In this document: piece after piece, positions 1-7,758 of the stretch
Numbering within the stretch: the stretch's first letter is position 1
Layout of the letters: every line of letters starts with the position of its first letter
IMG/VR virus record: IMGVR_UViG_3300028563_000052
Span: 1 to 34,526 of that record
Direction: 5' to 3' (one strand)
From: a virus
DNA length: 34,526 bases
Position numbers and translations under genes: made by a program
Notes under the pieces: model-generated
Told to the model about the DNA's origin: nothing
Databases searched by the model: none
What the model saw: the letters and a program-made list of their open reading frames with translations, nothing else

Positions 1-2013
1 GAATTCTTTTCGGGCGGCTTCAAGTTTGTCTTCGTCCGCTTTATCAAACCATATCTGCTCGTCGCGTAGCGTCGCCATGGCTTCAGCCCATACCTGGTCA
101 ACGGTAGCCCTGTCAATGAGCTTCTTGCGGCCTCCAATGCATCGTAGAACCCAGAAGCGCCGGTTACCGGTCTCATCGATCAGGAAGTCATACTTGTTGG
201 TTGTGCCGGCGAATACCGTCATACGCGGCTGGAACACGGCCGTGCGTCCCCAAGGCTCTCTGAAGAGGTCTTCCGACGACGACAGAAAGCTCTTGAGCGT
301 TTCCGCGCGGGTGGCGTACATGCCGTCGAGCTCGTTCAGTTCAGCTATCCATAGGCCGGACAATTTCTCGCCGACAGTCTTTACACTTTTCATTTCCGAA
401 ATCTTCACGCTATCGGAATATGCTCCGATCTTCAAATGTTGCAGCCCAAGCATCTGGAACATCGTGCTCTTGCCGATGCCGGTGCTCCCGGCTATGATAA
501 GCGCGGTGTCGAACTTTATGCCGGGCTCGAAGGCTCTTTGTATTGCGGCCGCGATCCACTTACGCGTCATGGCGCGGTTCAATTCGGTGTCCGCGACGCA
601 CAGGTGATCTATGAAGAGCGTATCGACGCGCTTCACGCCGTCCCATTTAAGGCTGTTTAAGTAATCCCGGAGCGGGTGTATGCGCTGTGCCCGGAAGCTG
701 CAAAGATGCTCCACGGCTTTTTCGATAACCTTGTCATCGAATGTGGCATAATTCAAGCTCAGATATACCGAAAGCAAGGCCCAATCATGCTTATTGAAAT
801 CTTCGGTTTCCCGGTCAACCTTGTCCCACGGCAACGCGGTCTTCGTTATCAACCGATGGGACTGCATGTTGTAGATGATGCCCTTTAAGTGTTCATCATG
901 CTCGAGTATAAAATAGCAGTTATTGGCCGTGGACTGTATCGGGGCACCTTCTACCGGCATGCCGGTGGTCTTATTTTTCTTCTGGTCTGGCATGAACATC
1001 TTCCAGTCCGCGGTAACGGCCGGGGCTGGAGCCGGTAAAACCTCGCCATCGACCGCGAAAGCCTTACGAGCCTTCTCGGTGACCACCTCGGGCATTTTAT
1101 CTTCGATCCATTGACACGTGGCGCCGAAGTCGCCGTCGAACATGTGGATCTTGAGCAGGTCAAACGCGGAGTTGCAATGCCCGTTCGCGGCGGGATCGTC
1201 GGACTGGTTACTGTATACCAATCCGTCTTGATAGATTATTACCCCGGCTTCGCCATGGCCTTTTAAATAGCGCCAGCGGTCGGGATCCCCCGTTGGGGCA
1301 TAGATATCGCCTAGCCACTGTTCCATCGCTTCTTGAGGGGTGTACAGGCGATTAAACGCCCCCGACGTGTCATCACGGTCACAGGGATTCTCGTGGCGGG
1401 TGTTCTCGCCACGAAGTGAGAACAGTGTCTTGTCGTACGGCTGGGTCAGTGTTGCATCGACATCGATCGATTTGCCGACCACCACGTTGAATACCGTCGC
1501 CGGTTGGTCCACCGAATGGCTGCCGTAATACATGACTTGATTGATTCGATAGCTGCAGCCGCAGAAGTTCTCCGTGCCGAACGTCTGGGCGACAACCCGC
1601 ATGCAGTGCTGCCATTCTGCCGCGTTGACCGTTCTCGACAACGGAAAGAATACCCGCCATCGGGGATTATCGAGGGTGTGCGACCGGGTTGTATGCGCTA
1701 CAAAGGTGTAGCCGGATTTTCGCAAATGGCTTATGAGATCGGGTGCAGCGGTATCGGCGTCATACGCCAGCATATCGGCGCCACCGATCTCGGTGAGCTT
1801 GCGCCGACCGGTATTGTTTGTCAGAAATCCCGCCATCACGCCGCCGACGTTCTTGAGTTTTGCCCGTTCGAGCTTTTCAAGTGCGAGATATTCTTGGCGG
1901 GTTTCAGCGGTTTTGACTATATTTGATTGTAGATGCTCGACGAGCCCTTGGAAATCCGTTTCAATGTTTGTCCAAGAGGCGCTTTGGGTATTCTTAGCGC
2001 ATGCCAGTTTCAT
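1..2013 (-). CDS. VapE-type replicative primase-helicase, 3' end outside the window
   Basis: Reading leftward from the ATG at 2013 the frame stays open for 671 codons to the window edge, so the C-terminus is missing. An N-terminal primase-like region (about residues 75-145) has a DxD-type motif (YDAD, 84-87) followed by a SHT...PRWRVFFPLSR block, as in archaeo-eukaryotic-type phage primases. The C-terminal half is a virulence-associated E (PF05272) helicase. It has the family lead-in RDYLNSLKWDG (449-459), Walker A GSTGIGKST (509-517), Walker B-like LWIAELNEL (554-562) and a sensor region FAGTTNKYDFLIDETGNRRFW that begins near residue 601. The predicted role is primer synthesis and fork unwinding for phage replication. 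The start follows AAGGAG (2022-2027) and lies two bases after the polymerase stop, so the two genes are probably co-transcribed and translationally coupled. The VapE assignment is firm. The primase assignment rests on motifs only. Confidence 0.9.
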   Translation of the reverse strand, partial: MKLACAKNTQSASWTNIETDFQGLVEHLQSNIVKTAETRQEYLALEKLERAKLKNVGGVMAGFLTNNTGRRKLTEIGGADMLAYDADTAAPDLISHLRKSGYTFVAHTTRSHTLDNPRWRVFFPLSRTVNAAEWQHCMRVVAQTFGTENFCGCSYRINQVMYYGSHSVDQPATVFNVVVGKSIDVDATLTQPYDKTLFSLRGENTRHENPCDRDDTSGAFNRLYTPQEAMEQWLGDIYAPTGDPDRWRYLKGHGEAGVIIYQDGLVYSNQSDDPAANGHCNSAFDLLKIHMFDGDFGATCQWIEDKMPEVVTEKARKAFAVDGEVLPAPAPAVTADWKMFMPDQKKNKTTGMPVEGAPIQSTANNCYFILEHDEHLKGIIYNMQSHRLITKTALPWDKVDRETEDFNKHDWALLSVYLSLNYATFDDKVIEKAVEHLCSFRAQRIHPLRDYLNSLKWDGVKRVDTLFIDHLCVADTELNRAMTRKWIAAAIQRAFEPGIKFDTALIIAGSTGIGKSTMFQMLGLQHLKIGAYSDSVKISEMKSVKTVGEKLSGLWIAELNELDGMYATRAETLKSFLSSSEDLFREPWGRTAVFQPRMTVFAGTTNKYDFLIDETGNRRFWVLRCIGGRKKLIDRATVDQVWAEAMATLRDEQIWFDKADEDKLEAARKEF

Positions 2014-2015
2014 TC

Positions 2016-3842
2016 TCACTCCTTTTTGTAGTATTGTGATTCGAAGCCTTCCAGCTTCAGGGGTAAACCGGTCGCCCAGGCGACCGGTTTCAATTCGCAG
2101 GTTGCATTCTCCAAAATGACTTCATCATGCACGTGCAGGACGCATGACGCGTGACAGTTCATAAGATGTTCCGCCAATAGATCTCTAGCGATGGCCTGCA
2201 CGACATTTTCGCAGATCATGCCGCCATATAATGTAGTTCGTACGCCGACGTTCCGCTCGGATTGCTGATAGGATACCGCTCTCGCGCCCGTACGCTCGGA
2301 ATCGGTCATCTGGACGCTCTTGTAAATCAGATATCGACCGCTCGGCAGCGTGATGTACATATCGTTCTTGATGGTTGAGAAGGTCAACTTGCCGACCGAC
2401 ACCGGCCATCCCTGAGTCACTACATCTAGCGCCGCCTCATTCAGATTCCACCAGTACTGCACGATCGCCGGGCAGGTGGTGCGCCACAGCTGCACCAGAT
2501 CGAGCATTTCACTCTCAGGCATGTCCGCGCCCATCGCATGCAGCGCACCGACGCTACCTTGGTACTGCAGTGCGAGCGATGCGATCTTACCCTTCTGCCG
2601 GAGTTCCTTGGTGATCTGATCGACCGGCACGTGGAACATGCGGCTGGCGGTTTCTTCGTAATACGGGGCTCCCGCGAGGAACACATCAAGTATCCACTTC
2701 TCCCCGGCGAGCCAGGCGCACACGCGGGCTTCGATCGCCGAATAATCATCGACGCGCAACACGCCACGGGGTGGCGCGACGACGGCCGACCGTATCAGTG
2801 TCGACAAGCATTGCTCGATATCCCCGAAATACAGTGAAATTTGTTCGGAATCACCATTTTTGACCAGCTCCCGCGCGAACGGCGTATCAACGCACTTGGC
2901 TCGCGGCAGGTTCTGCGGCTGGAAAAGCCGGCCCGACCACCTACCGGTATGAGCACCATAGTACATCATGGTGCCGCGCACGCGGCCGTCGTTGCACAAG
3001 GCCTGTTTAAGCGCTTGAAACTTCTTCACGCTGGCGAGGGCGAGGGTTTGCCTGATCTCGAGCATCCGGCGTCTGACGGGCTCCGTTTCAGTGTTTAAGA
3101 GGCTCTTGACGGCGGCTTTGTCGAGCGATCCGAGCGGATCGCCAAGAAAATTTCTCAGTTGGGTAAGGGAGTTGGGGTTCACGAGGCCGGAGATCCGGCG
3201 GGCTTCATCCATGAGCGCCGCGCGGTTGGCCTCCGACATGGCGATCGCGGCGGTCACGAACGACTCATCGACTAGGAAACCTCGATCATTGATTGACTGA
3301 TCGATTTCCCAAATGCGCCATTCTTTGTCTGGCATCGGGTAATCCTGCAGCCATGCATATAGGGCTCTCTCGATCTCTACATCCTGCCGGTTGTAGTCTT
3401 TGAACAACTCCCAGTCGTCGCCCTCGCGCTCAGCCTGCTTCGTGCAGAACTTGGTAATGAGCCGTTTACCGCCGTCGAGCTTGCCGGCGATACCGGCACG
3501 CTTGCAGGCCTCGTCGAGGCTGCCGGGCAGCCCCGCGAAGCGGCCCCAGGACATGGTGCAGCGCCACTGCTCGGGCGGCATTGGTTTACCGAGGTACTGG
3601 GCGAGTATTACCCGCTCGAACGCGGCATTATGGGCAATTTTCACGACCGCCGGGTCTGAAATGGCTGAGATTACCCGGTCGGATAGCCCACTGTTTTCAG
3701 ATATTTCGACCACGGCGACGGGCTCGTCATCGAAGGCAAACCCGAAGAGTAGTATCTCCGATCCTTCCGCGTATCTGTAAGCGCCACAGGTCTTTAGGTT
3801 ATAACGGCTGGTCGTTTCGACATCGATGAACAGGTTGATCAT
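2016..3842 (-). CDS. Family A DNA polymerase with DnaQ-like 3'-5' exonuclease domain
   Basis: This 608-residue protein is the probable replicative polymerase. The exonuclease domain shows Exo I DVET (7-10, D7 and E9), Exo II HNAAFE (71-76) and Exo III Y150...D154. Exo II carries Glu where cellular enzymes usually have Asp. The polymerase domain shows the template-grip region HTGRWSGRLFQPQNLPR (298-314), motif A DYSAIEARV (366-374), motif B RQKGKIASLALQYQ (415-428) and motif C HDE (572-574). The size is normal for phage polymerases that lack a 5'-3' exonuclease domain. No large thumb insertion like the thioredoxin-binding loop of T7 polymerase is evident. The ATG follows GGAGGT (3848-3853) at five bases. 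It is transcribed leftward from the divergent region at 3843-3955, together with the primase-helicase. Confidence 0.95.
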   Translation of the reverse strand: MINLFIDVETTSRYNLKTCGAYRYAEGSEILLFGFAFDDEPVAVVEISENSGLSDRVISAISDPAVVKIAHNAAFERVILAQYLGKPMPPEQWRCTMSWGRFAGLPGSLDEACKRAGIAGKLDGGKRLITKFCTKQAEREGDDWELFKDYNRQDVEIERALYAWLQDYPMPDKEWRIWEIDQSINDRGFLVDESFVTAAIAMSEANRAALMDEARRISGLVNPNSLTQLRNFLGDPLGSLDKAAVKSLLNTETEPVRRRMLEIRQTLALASVKKFQALKQALCNDGRVRGTMMYYGAHTGRWSGRLFQPQNLPRAKCVDTPFARELVKNGDSEQISLYFGDIEQCLSTLIRSAVVAPPRGVLRVDDYSAIEARVCAWLAGEKWILDVFLAGAPYYEETASRMFHVPVDQITKELRQKGKIASLALQYQGSVGALHAMGADMPESEMLDLVQLWRTTCPAIVQYWWNLNEAALDVVTQGWPVSVGKLTFSTIKNDMYITLPSGRYLIYKSVQMTDSERTGARAVSYQQSERNVGVRTTLYGGMICENVVQAIARDLLAEHLMNCHASCVLHVHDEVILENATCELKPVAWATGLPLKLEGFESQYYKKE

Positions 3843-3955
3843 GGTGTACCTCCGATCCTAATATACAGTATCGCTCGACTAAAAGCTTAAAATATTTATA
3901 AAATAAATCGCGCATTTTAATTGGAACGTAGTATATTATGACCATGGAGGTGACA
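3843..3955. promoter_or_regulatory. AT-rich divergent control region with mirrored GTATATTA boxes
   Basis: This gap separates the leftward polymerase operon from the rightward early operon. GTATATTA occurs at 3931-3938 on the plus strand and, as its reverse complement TAATATAC, at 3859-3866. Each copy lies 5-7 bases before a GGAGGT ribosome site (plus strand 3946-3951; minus strand 3848-3853). Both therefore look like -10 elements placed immediately before the coding regions. No good -35 hexamers are visible. The core (about 3881-3908) is nearly pure AT and contains the palindrome AAATATTT (3890-3897), which could also be an operator or a melting site. Divergent promoters are an inference from layout. 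A replication origin here is possible but unsupported. Confidence 0.6.
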
Positions 3956-4141
3956 ATGGAGCTTAATCATCTGCGAAAACTATCCGAACCTAAAAAGGTT
4001 TTCAGCGTGGCCTATTACGAGAGCGTGGTAGCCAAAATGCAGACCATCTGTGACAAAGAGGGCATCAAGCCTTCTAATTTGCTGCGCAACCTTTTAAACG
4101 AGTTCATCGATCAATACAACAATTCAACCAAAGGAGAGTGA
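3956..4141 (+). CDS. Small ribbon-helix-helix-like DNA-binding protein, probable early regulator
   Basis: The product has 61 residues. In-frame ATGs also exist at 3938 and 3944, but the GGAGGT at 3946-3951 sits between them and the ATG at 3956, which makes 3956 the best start. The body matches the ribbon-helix-helix layout: a short strand (KKVFSVAY), helix A (ESVVAKMQTICDKEG), a turn (IKPS) and helix B (NLLRNLLNEFIDQYN). Proteins of this type (Arc, CopG, MetJ) bind operators as dimers through the strand. It is the first gene of the rightward operon, directly beside the mirrored boxes of the divergent region, so autoregulation and control of the polymerase operon are plausible. The fold call comes from pattern only. 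The next ribosome site overlaps its 3' end. Confidence 0.65.
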   Translation: MELNHLRKLSEPKKVFSVAYYESVVAKMQTICDKEGIKPSNLLRNLLNEFIDQYNNSTKGE

Positions 4142-4143
4142 AG

Positions 4144-4491
4144 ATGTCTGATTACACCCCGATTCTCGAGCGCATCGCGGTCGCACTGGAAACCCTTGCC
4201 GGTACAAAGCCGGTGGCCGCAACACCCGTAACCCCGGTGGCACAGGTAGCACCGGCAGTTGTCAAAACACCTTTAACCCTTGATCAGCTGAAGACCGTTT
4301 CGGCACCGTTCAAGTCCGCAGGACAGGTGGTTCTCTGCAAAGAGGCCATATCTGAAATCGGCGCAACCAGCATCGCCGAACTCACCACGCGTGCGCAACA
4401 GGATCGCTACATCGCCGTCGTCAAGGACAAGGCCGAGCTGTTGCCCGTCGAACAACGCAATGCCGTCAATGCAGCCATTGCAACATTTTAA
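4144..4491 (+). CDS. Hypothetical protein with Ala/Pro/Val linker, next to the ssDNA-binding protein gene
   Basis: The product has 115 residues. The ATG at 4144 follows AAGGAG (4131-4136) at seven bases; a GTG two codons earlier is also in frame but too close to that site. Three parts can be seen. A short amphipathic helix (YTPILERIAVALETLAG) may oligomerise. A low-complexity linker of Pro, Val, Ala and Thr spans about residues 22-42. A C-terminal helical region (44-115) contains EIGATSIAEL. Small helical domains with a 'GA-x-(S/K)-(I/L)-x-(E/D)-L' turn recur in phage proteins encoded near ssDNA-binding proteins, but their function is unknown to me. The position just before the DUF2815 gene suggests a replication or recombination accessory role. 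This is inference only. Confidence 0.75.
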   Translation: MSDYTPILERIAVALETLAGTKPVAATPVTPVAQVAPAVVKTPLTLDQLKTVSAPFKSAGQVVLCKEAISEIGATSIAELTTRAQQDRYIAVVKDKAELLPVEQRNAVNAAIATF

Positions 4492-4512
4492 ACCAATTTC
4501 AAAGGATTCATC

Positions 4513-5058
4513 ATGGCCTCGAAAGTTGTTACCGGAGTTTGTCGTCTCAGCTACGAACACATTTGGGAAGCCCGTTCAATCGACGGTACCCAGGAACCGA
4601 AGTTCTCCGCTTGCATTCTCATTCCCAAAGCCGATACCGCGACCGTCGCTAATGTCAAAGCCGCTATCGCTGCCGAAGTGAAGGCTGGCTGGCCGTCGGG
4701 CAAGGTACCTGCAGGCGCCAAGATGCCGCTCAAAGACGGCGATACGCTCGTTGACTCAAACGGGCAGCCCCGTTCAGAGTGCGTCGGCATGTTCGTGCTC
4801 AACGCATCGAGTAAGTCGCGCCCCGGCGTTGTCGGCCTCGATCGTCAAGACATCATCGACCGCGATGTTGTCTACAGCGGTTGCTTCTGCCGTTTCCAGA
4901 TCGCGTTTGCACCGTATGATCTGCCCGCGTCGAAAGGCGTTGGCTGCTATCTCAACAACATTCAGTTTGTCAAGGACGGCGACTCGCTCGCCGGTAAGCA
5001 AAAGGCCGCCGACGCTTTCGCCGACGACTTCAAGCCGATCACCGATGACGCTGTCTAA
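4513..5058 (+). CDS. DUF2815-family phage single-stranded DNA-binding protein
   Basis: This 181-residue protein matches the DUF2815 (PF10991) pattern. The N-terminal segment is LSYEHIWEARSIDGTQEPKF followed by SACILIPKADT. The middle has a PLKDGDT stretch and FVLNASSKSRPGVVG. Near the C-terminus are VYSGCFCRFQIAFAPYD, YLNNIQFVKDGDSL and a DAFADDF acidic end. Members are encoded beside phage polymerases and helicases and are annotated as ssDNA-binding proteins with an OB-like fold. An acidic C-terminus (here DDFKPITDDAV) is typical of phage ssDNA-binding proteins and contacts replication partners. The start follows AAAGGA at 4501-4506. The SNF2 helicase follows after two bases. The family assignment is confident; the function follows the family annotation. 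Confidence 0.85.
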   Translation: MASKVVTGVCRLSYEHIWEARSIDGTQEPKFSACILIPKADTATVANVKAAIAAEVKAGWPSGKVPAGAKMPLKDGDTLVDSNGQPRSECVGMFVLNASSKSRPGVVGLDRQDIIDRDVVYSGCFCRFQIAFAPYDLPASKGVGCYLNNIQFVKDGDSLAGKQKAADAFADDFKPITDDAV

Positions 5059-5060
5059 CC

Positions 5061-6395
5061 ATGAGATACACTCCGCATGAATACCAGGCGTGGGCGGCCA
5101 AGCAGGTCGTCCATCGCCGGGCTTTCGCTCTTCTGCTCGCCATGGGGCTCGGGAAGACCGTTATTATCTTAACGGCGCTGAACGAACTCATAAACGAGCG
5201 GTTCGCATGCGGTAAAGTTCTGATCGTAGCGCCACTCAGGGTGGCCCGGGAAACGTGGGTCAGGGAGGCCAACAAGTGGGATCACTTGAAGGATCTATCT
5301 CTGATACGCGTTCTCGGGCCTTCTGAGCAACGCATCAAAGCATTGAACACTCAATCAGATGTATACATAATCAATCGTGAAAACATAGCGTGGCTGGTGG
5401 AGTACTATGGCAATAAATGGCCGTTCGATACCGTCGTCATCGACGAACTCAGCAGTTTCAAATCACATACGTCAGAGCGTTTCAAAGCCCTCCGGCGTGT
5501 GCGCGGAAAAATTAGCCGTATATACGGACTTACCGGGACTCCTGCGTCAAACGGACTGCTCGACTTGTGGGCACAAATGTTTCTGCTTGATCGCGGAGAG
5601 CGTCTTGGAAAGGGCATCACGGCATACCGGGATAAATGGTTCTACCCGGCACAGCGTGACCGGGAAAATCCGGCCATTGTGTACAACTGGGAACCCAACA
5701 AGGGCGCATCAGAAGAAATATATGCGAAGCTCGCCGACATCAGCGCGTCGGTTGAAAGCGGATTAGTCAAACTGCCCGAGCGAATCGATACAAACCATAT
5801 GGTCACCATACCGATGGCTGATTACAACAGCATGGTCGAAACCCTGCAGGTCGACGGCATACTCGCCGCGAACAGCGCGGTCGCGATCAACAAGCTGCAG
5901 CAGATCGCCAACGGATGCATCTATGGCGACGACGGCAGCTTTCATAAGCTGAACGATGCCAAACTGGAATGCCTCGAAGACCTTATCGAAGCCGCCAACG
6001 GCAAGAACGTGCTTGTATACTACCAGTATCAGTTCGACATAGAAAGAATCCTTGAAAAGTTCAAGGATAGCCGTGAACTTCGCACACCCGCATCGATAGC
6101 CGCCTGGATGGACGGTAAAATCAATATTGGTGTTGCTCACGCGGCCTCCTGCGGTCACGGTCTGAATCTGCAAGACGGCGGCAACATCATCATATGGTAC
6201 GGCGTACCGTGGTCGCTTGAATTATATCAGCAGGCCAATGCGCGGCTGCATCGGCAGGGCCAAACGGAAACGGTTTTTGTTCATCACATTCTTGCCCGTG
6301 GTACTGTAGATGAAGATGTTATCGATCGGCTGCACGGCAAGGATATAACCCAACAGCGTTTGCTGGACAATTTACTCAGGAGGAAAAATGGCTAA
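5061..6395 (+). CDS. SNF2-type superfamily 2 helicase/ATPase
   Basis: This 444-residue protein has the full set of SF2/SNF2 motifs. They are the Q-motif region HEYQAWAAKQV, Walker A MGLGKT (28-33), motif Ia LIVAPLR, Walker B DELS (128-131, replacing DEAH), motif III LTGTPA (157-162), motif V HGLNLQDGG and motif VI QANARLHRQGQ (391-401). Phages often carry such compact SNF2 proteins in replication cassettes. They move on double-stranded DNA using ATP and may remodel protein-DNA complexes or replication and recombination intermediates. The protein lacks the flanking chromatin domains of cellular SNF2 enzymes. Its last eight bases overlap the next gene, whose AGGAGG ribosome site lies inside this coding region. 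Confidence 0.93.
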   Translation: MRYTPHEYQAWAAKQVVHRRAFALLLAMGLGKTVIILTALNELINERFACGKVLIVAPLRVARETWVREANKWDHLKDLSLIRVLGPSEQRIKALNTQSDVYIINRENIAWLVEYYGNKWPFDTVVIDELSSFKSHTSERFKALRRVRGKISRIYGLTGTPASNGLLDLWAQMFLLDRGERLGKGITAYRDKWFYPAQRDRENPAIVYNWEPNKGASEEIYAKLADISASVESGLVKLPERIDTNHMVTIPMADYNSMVETLQVDGILAANSAVAINKLQQIANGCIYGDDGSFHKLNDAKLECLEDLIEAANGKNVLVYYQYQFDIERILEKFKDSRELRTPASIAAWMDGKINIGVAHAASCGHGLNLQDGGNIIIWYGVPWSLELYQQANARLHRQGQTETVFVHHILARGTVDEDVIDRLHGKDITQQRLLDNLLRRKNG

Positions 6396-6795
6396 GAAAG
6401 TCCTTGGAACCGGCTCACCGATTCCGCCCGAACTTGATTTCATGCACATCCTTGCGCGATGCACCGAACGGGCGTTACAAAACGCGGTTGATGACATTGT
6501 AGAAGAGCTTATCGAAAAGGATGCCAAGCTGCGCTCGCGTATCAAGAGTCAAGTGCGTGATTGTATGCAGATTGCCGACATCGCGGAGATACCCGAACGC
6601 GAGCCGGTATCAAAAGAAAAGGCCGCCGATGCGTTCGCGCTCACGCTCGATGCCGCGATCGCTCAAGCTGGTGTAGACGTGGTGCCTAAGAAAAAGCAGC
6701 CCCCAGAACCGGTACCGGGGTTGACCGAAATGGATATCGAGGAGATCCTTGGTAAAACTGAGTCACCTAAAGTTGTGGAGGATGACACGGTATGA
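6388..6795 (+). CDS. Hypothetical early protein, helical with a Lys/Pro-rich hinge
   Basis: The product has 135 residues and belongs to no family I recognise. The start follows AGGAGG five bases upstream inside the SNF2 gene. Residues 17-65 look entirely helical and charged (ARCTERALQNAVDDIVEELI and on), and a second helix follows around KEKAADAFALTLDAAIAQ. The stretch KKKQPPEPVPG forms a hinge before an acidic tail (TEMDIEEILGK...VVEDDTV). The stop overlaps the next small reading frame in ATGA fashion, so it is part of the coupled early operon. The helical acidic composition could suit an adaptor or inhibitor of a host or replication protein. No function can be assigned. Confidence 0.75.
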   Translation: MAKKVLGTGSPIPPELDFMHILARCTERALQNAVDDIVEELIEKDAKLRSRIKSQVRDCMQIADIAEIPEREPVSKEKAADAFALTLDAAIAQAGVDVVPKKKQPPEPVPGLTEMDIEEILGKTESPKVVEDDTV

Positions 6796-6830
6796 GCGGC
6801 GAAGAAGAGCGTGTAAAGGAGGGCGTATGA
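6792..6830 (+). CDS. Micro-ORF of 12 codons coupled on both sides
   Basis: ATG at 6792 overlaps the previous stop (ATGA), and the frame ends in TGA at 6828-6830, which overlaps the next ATG at 6827. It encodes MSGEEERVKEGV. The AAGGAGG ribosome site of the next gene lies inside it. It may be translated only as a re-initiation bridge, or it may be chance. There is no sign of a functional peptide. Confidence 0.35.
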   Translation: MSGEEERVKEGV

Positions 6831-6970
6831 GAGATCGCAGCGACAACTACCCGGATTTCTTCTATAAGCAGCCGGAGCCTTCCATCAATGTGACGACGGT
6901 GGAGTACGATCTCACCGATGAAGAGATGGCGGACTTGAATGCTTGTATCGAAAGGAACCGGGACAAATGA
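6827..6970 (+). CDS. Small hypothetical acidic protein
   Basis: The product has 47 residues. The start is chosen because AAGGAGG (6815-6821) lies five bases upstream of the ATG at 6827; a longer in-frame reading from 6749 would begin inside the previous gene without such a site. The N-terminus is charged and aromatic (RDRSDNYPDFFYKQPEP). A short strand (INVTTVEYDL) and one acidic helix (TDEEMADLNACIERNRDK) follow. The stop TGA overlaps the start of the thioredoxin gene. No family is recognised. Confidence 0.65.
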   Translation: MRDRSDNYPDFFYKQPEPSINVTTVEYDLTDEEMADLNACIERNRDK

Positions 6971-7284
6971 TCACCAAAGTCGACAAAATACCTGTAAAAG
7001 GCGCAGTGCTGGTCGATTTCTACTCCCCTACGTGCGTTCCTTGTAAAGTCATGGAACGTGTACTGGAAGAAATTGACGCACAGGGCCTTAAGACCCGTGC
7101 CGGAGAGCGTTTGAACATTGTCAAGATCGATGTAACAGAAGGCAACGAAGCCCAGCGGTGCGGCGTGATGTCGGTGCCGACGCTGGTGTACCTGGTCAAC
7201 AACATCGTCAAGGAGTCCGTTGTTGGATTCCCGGGCAAAACGGCTCTTGACAAGGGGGTAGCACGATGGCTGACTACCGTTTGA
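6967..7284 (+). CDS. Thioredoxin-like protein with CVPC active site
   Basis: From the ATG at 6967, which overlaps the upstream stop in ATGA style, the product has 105 residues, the size of a single thioredoxin domain. It shows VLVDFYSPTCVPCKVME with the redox pair C23 and C26, IVKIDVTEGNE as the central strand, and the cis-proline loop SVPT (P71). The catalytic turn is CVPC instead of the classical CGPC, which may shift redox potential or partner choice. Likely roles are supplying electrons to a ribonucleotide reductase, which is not in this window, or reducing disulfides in a phage or host target. A polymerase processivity role as in T7 is not supported because the polymerase lacks an obvious binding insertion. 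AAGGAA upstream is the likely ribosome site. Confidence 0.88.
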   Translation: MITKVDKIPVKGAVLVDFYSPTCVPCKVMERVLEEIDAQGLKTRAGERLNIVKIDVTEGNEAQRCGVMSVPTLVYLVNNIVKESVVGFPGKTALDKGVARWLTTV

Positions 7285-7574
7285 AAGAGTATCCGATTGT
7301 CGGTAATAAGCCGGTGCCCCGTGAGATCGTCGAGCATCCGCCTCGATCGAGGTATGACATAGCGCTCGACAAGTATCCAATGCGTACACGGCCGGCAGCC
7401 ACCCTCGAAGAGATTGATGCGTGGGTGCTGCTCAACCCGGAGCAGTGTGGTGACGCAGAATATATCGAGGCACGCTTGCGGGAGAGGGAACGGCAATATG
7501 CGTCCGAGAGCTACGCCGAAGCATACAAACAGGCAATGAGAATGCAAAAGGAGGCCTATGAGAACCTGTACTGA
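7266..7574 (+). CDS. Hypothetical early protein
   Basis: The product has 102 residues. The start lies 19 bases inside the 3' end of the thioredoxin gene, with a purine-rich site AAGGGGGT just before it. The N-terminal half is Pro/Arg-rich and extended (YRLKEYPIVGNKPVPREIV and PPRSRYDIALDKYPMRTRP). The C-terminal half is helical and charged (EARLRERERQYASESYAEAY, then KQAMRMQKEAYENLY). It overlaps the next gene by 17 bases. No family is recognised, and conservation data would be needed for any functional suggestion. Confidence 0.7.
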   Translation: MADYRLKEYPIVGNKPVPREIVEHPPRSRYDIALDKYPMRTRPAATLEEIDAWVLLNPEQCGDAEYIEARLRERERQYASESYAEAYKQAMRMQKEAYENLY

Positions 7575-7758
7575 ATGCCTTTATTACTACCCATTCTCGG
7601 CACTCTGCCGGCGTTATCCGCCATCGACGACGGACATCCTGGTCAACAAGGAGACCTGGTGGTGTGGGGAATTCAAAGAAATCGGACCGAAGGGCAGAGC
7701 AACACCCGTTGTGCCCCACACGGCAAAACTCAAACCTGAACTGGAGGATCTAGTATGA
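7558..7758 (+). CDS. Cys-rich mini-protein, probable zinc ribbon/knuckle
   Basis: The product has 66 residues. Four cysteines (C4, C7, C17, C36) are arranged C-x2-C-x9-C-x18-C, the spacing of small phage zinc-binding proteins. The surrounding aromatic pattern (CLYYYPFSALCRRYPP and TWWCGEF) is typical of the same group of phage mini-proteins. Metal binding is inferred from spacing alone. The C-terminal third is basic and Pro-rich. AAAAGGAGG precedes the ATG. The gene overlaps the 3' end of its upstream neighbour, and its stop overlaps the GroES start (ATGA). Confidence 0.75.
   Translation: MRTCTECLYYYPFSALCRRYPPSTTDILVNKETWWCGEFKEIGPKGRATPVVPHTAKLKPELEDLV

Noticed and set aside
1-6. GAATTC (EcoRI site) at the very edge of the window
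   Set aside because: It may reflect how the window was cut or be chance. The reading frame crosses it without any break, so it marks no biological boundary.
26-607. Plus-strand reading frames of up to 193 codons in 1-2000
   Set aside because: They lie antisense to the continuous 671-codon primase-helicase frame, whose motifs are clear, and their translations look like arbitrary Ser/Arg-rich sequence.
3856-3872. SOS/LexA-like box (TACTGTATATT on the minus strand)
   Set aside because: Only one half-site resembles CTGT; the matching ACAG half at the correct distance is missing.
6967-7284. Thioredoxin as processivity factor for the family A polymerase, as in T7
   Set aside because: The polymerase is only 608 residues, and no large insertion in its thumb region is evident that could be a thioredoxin-binding loop.
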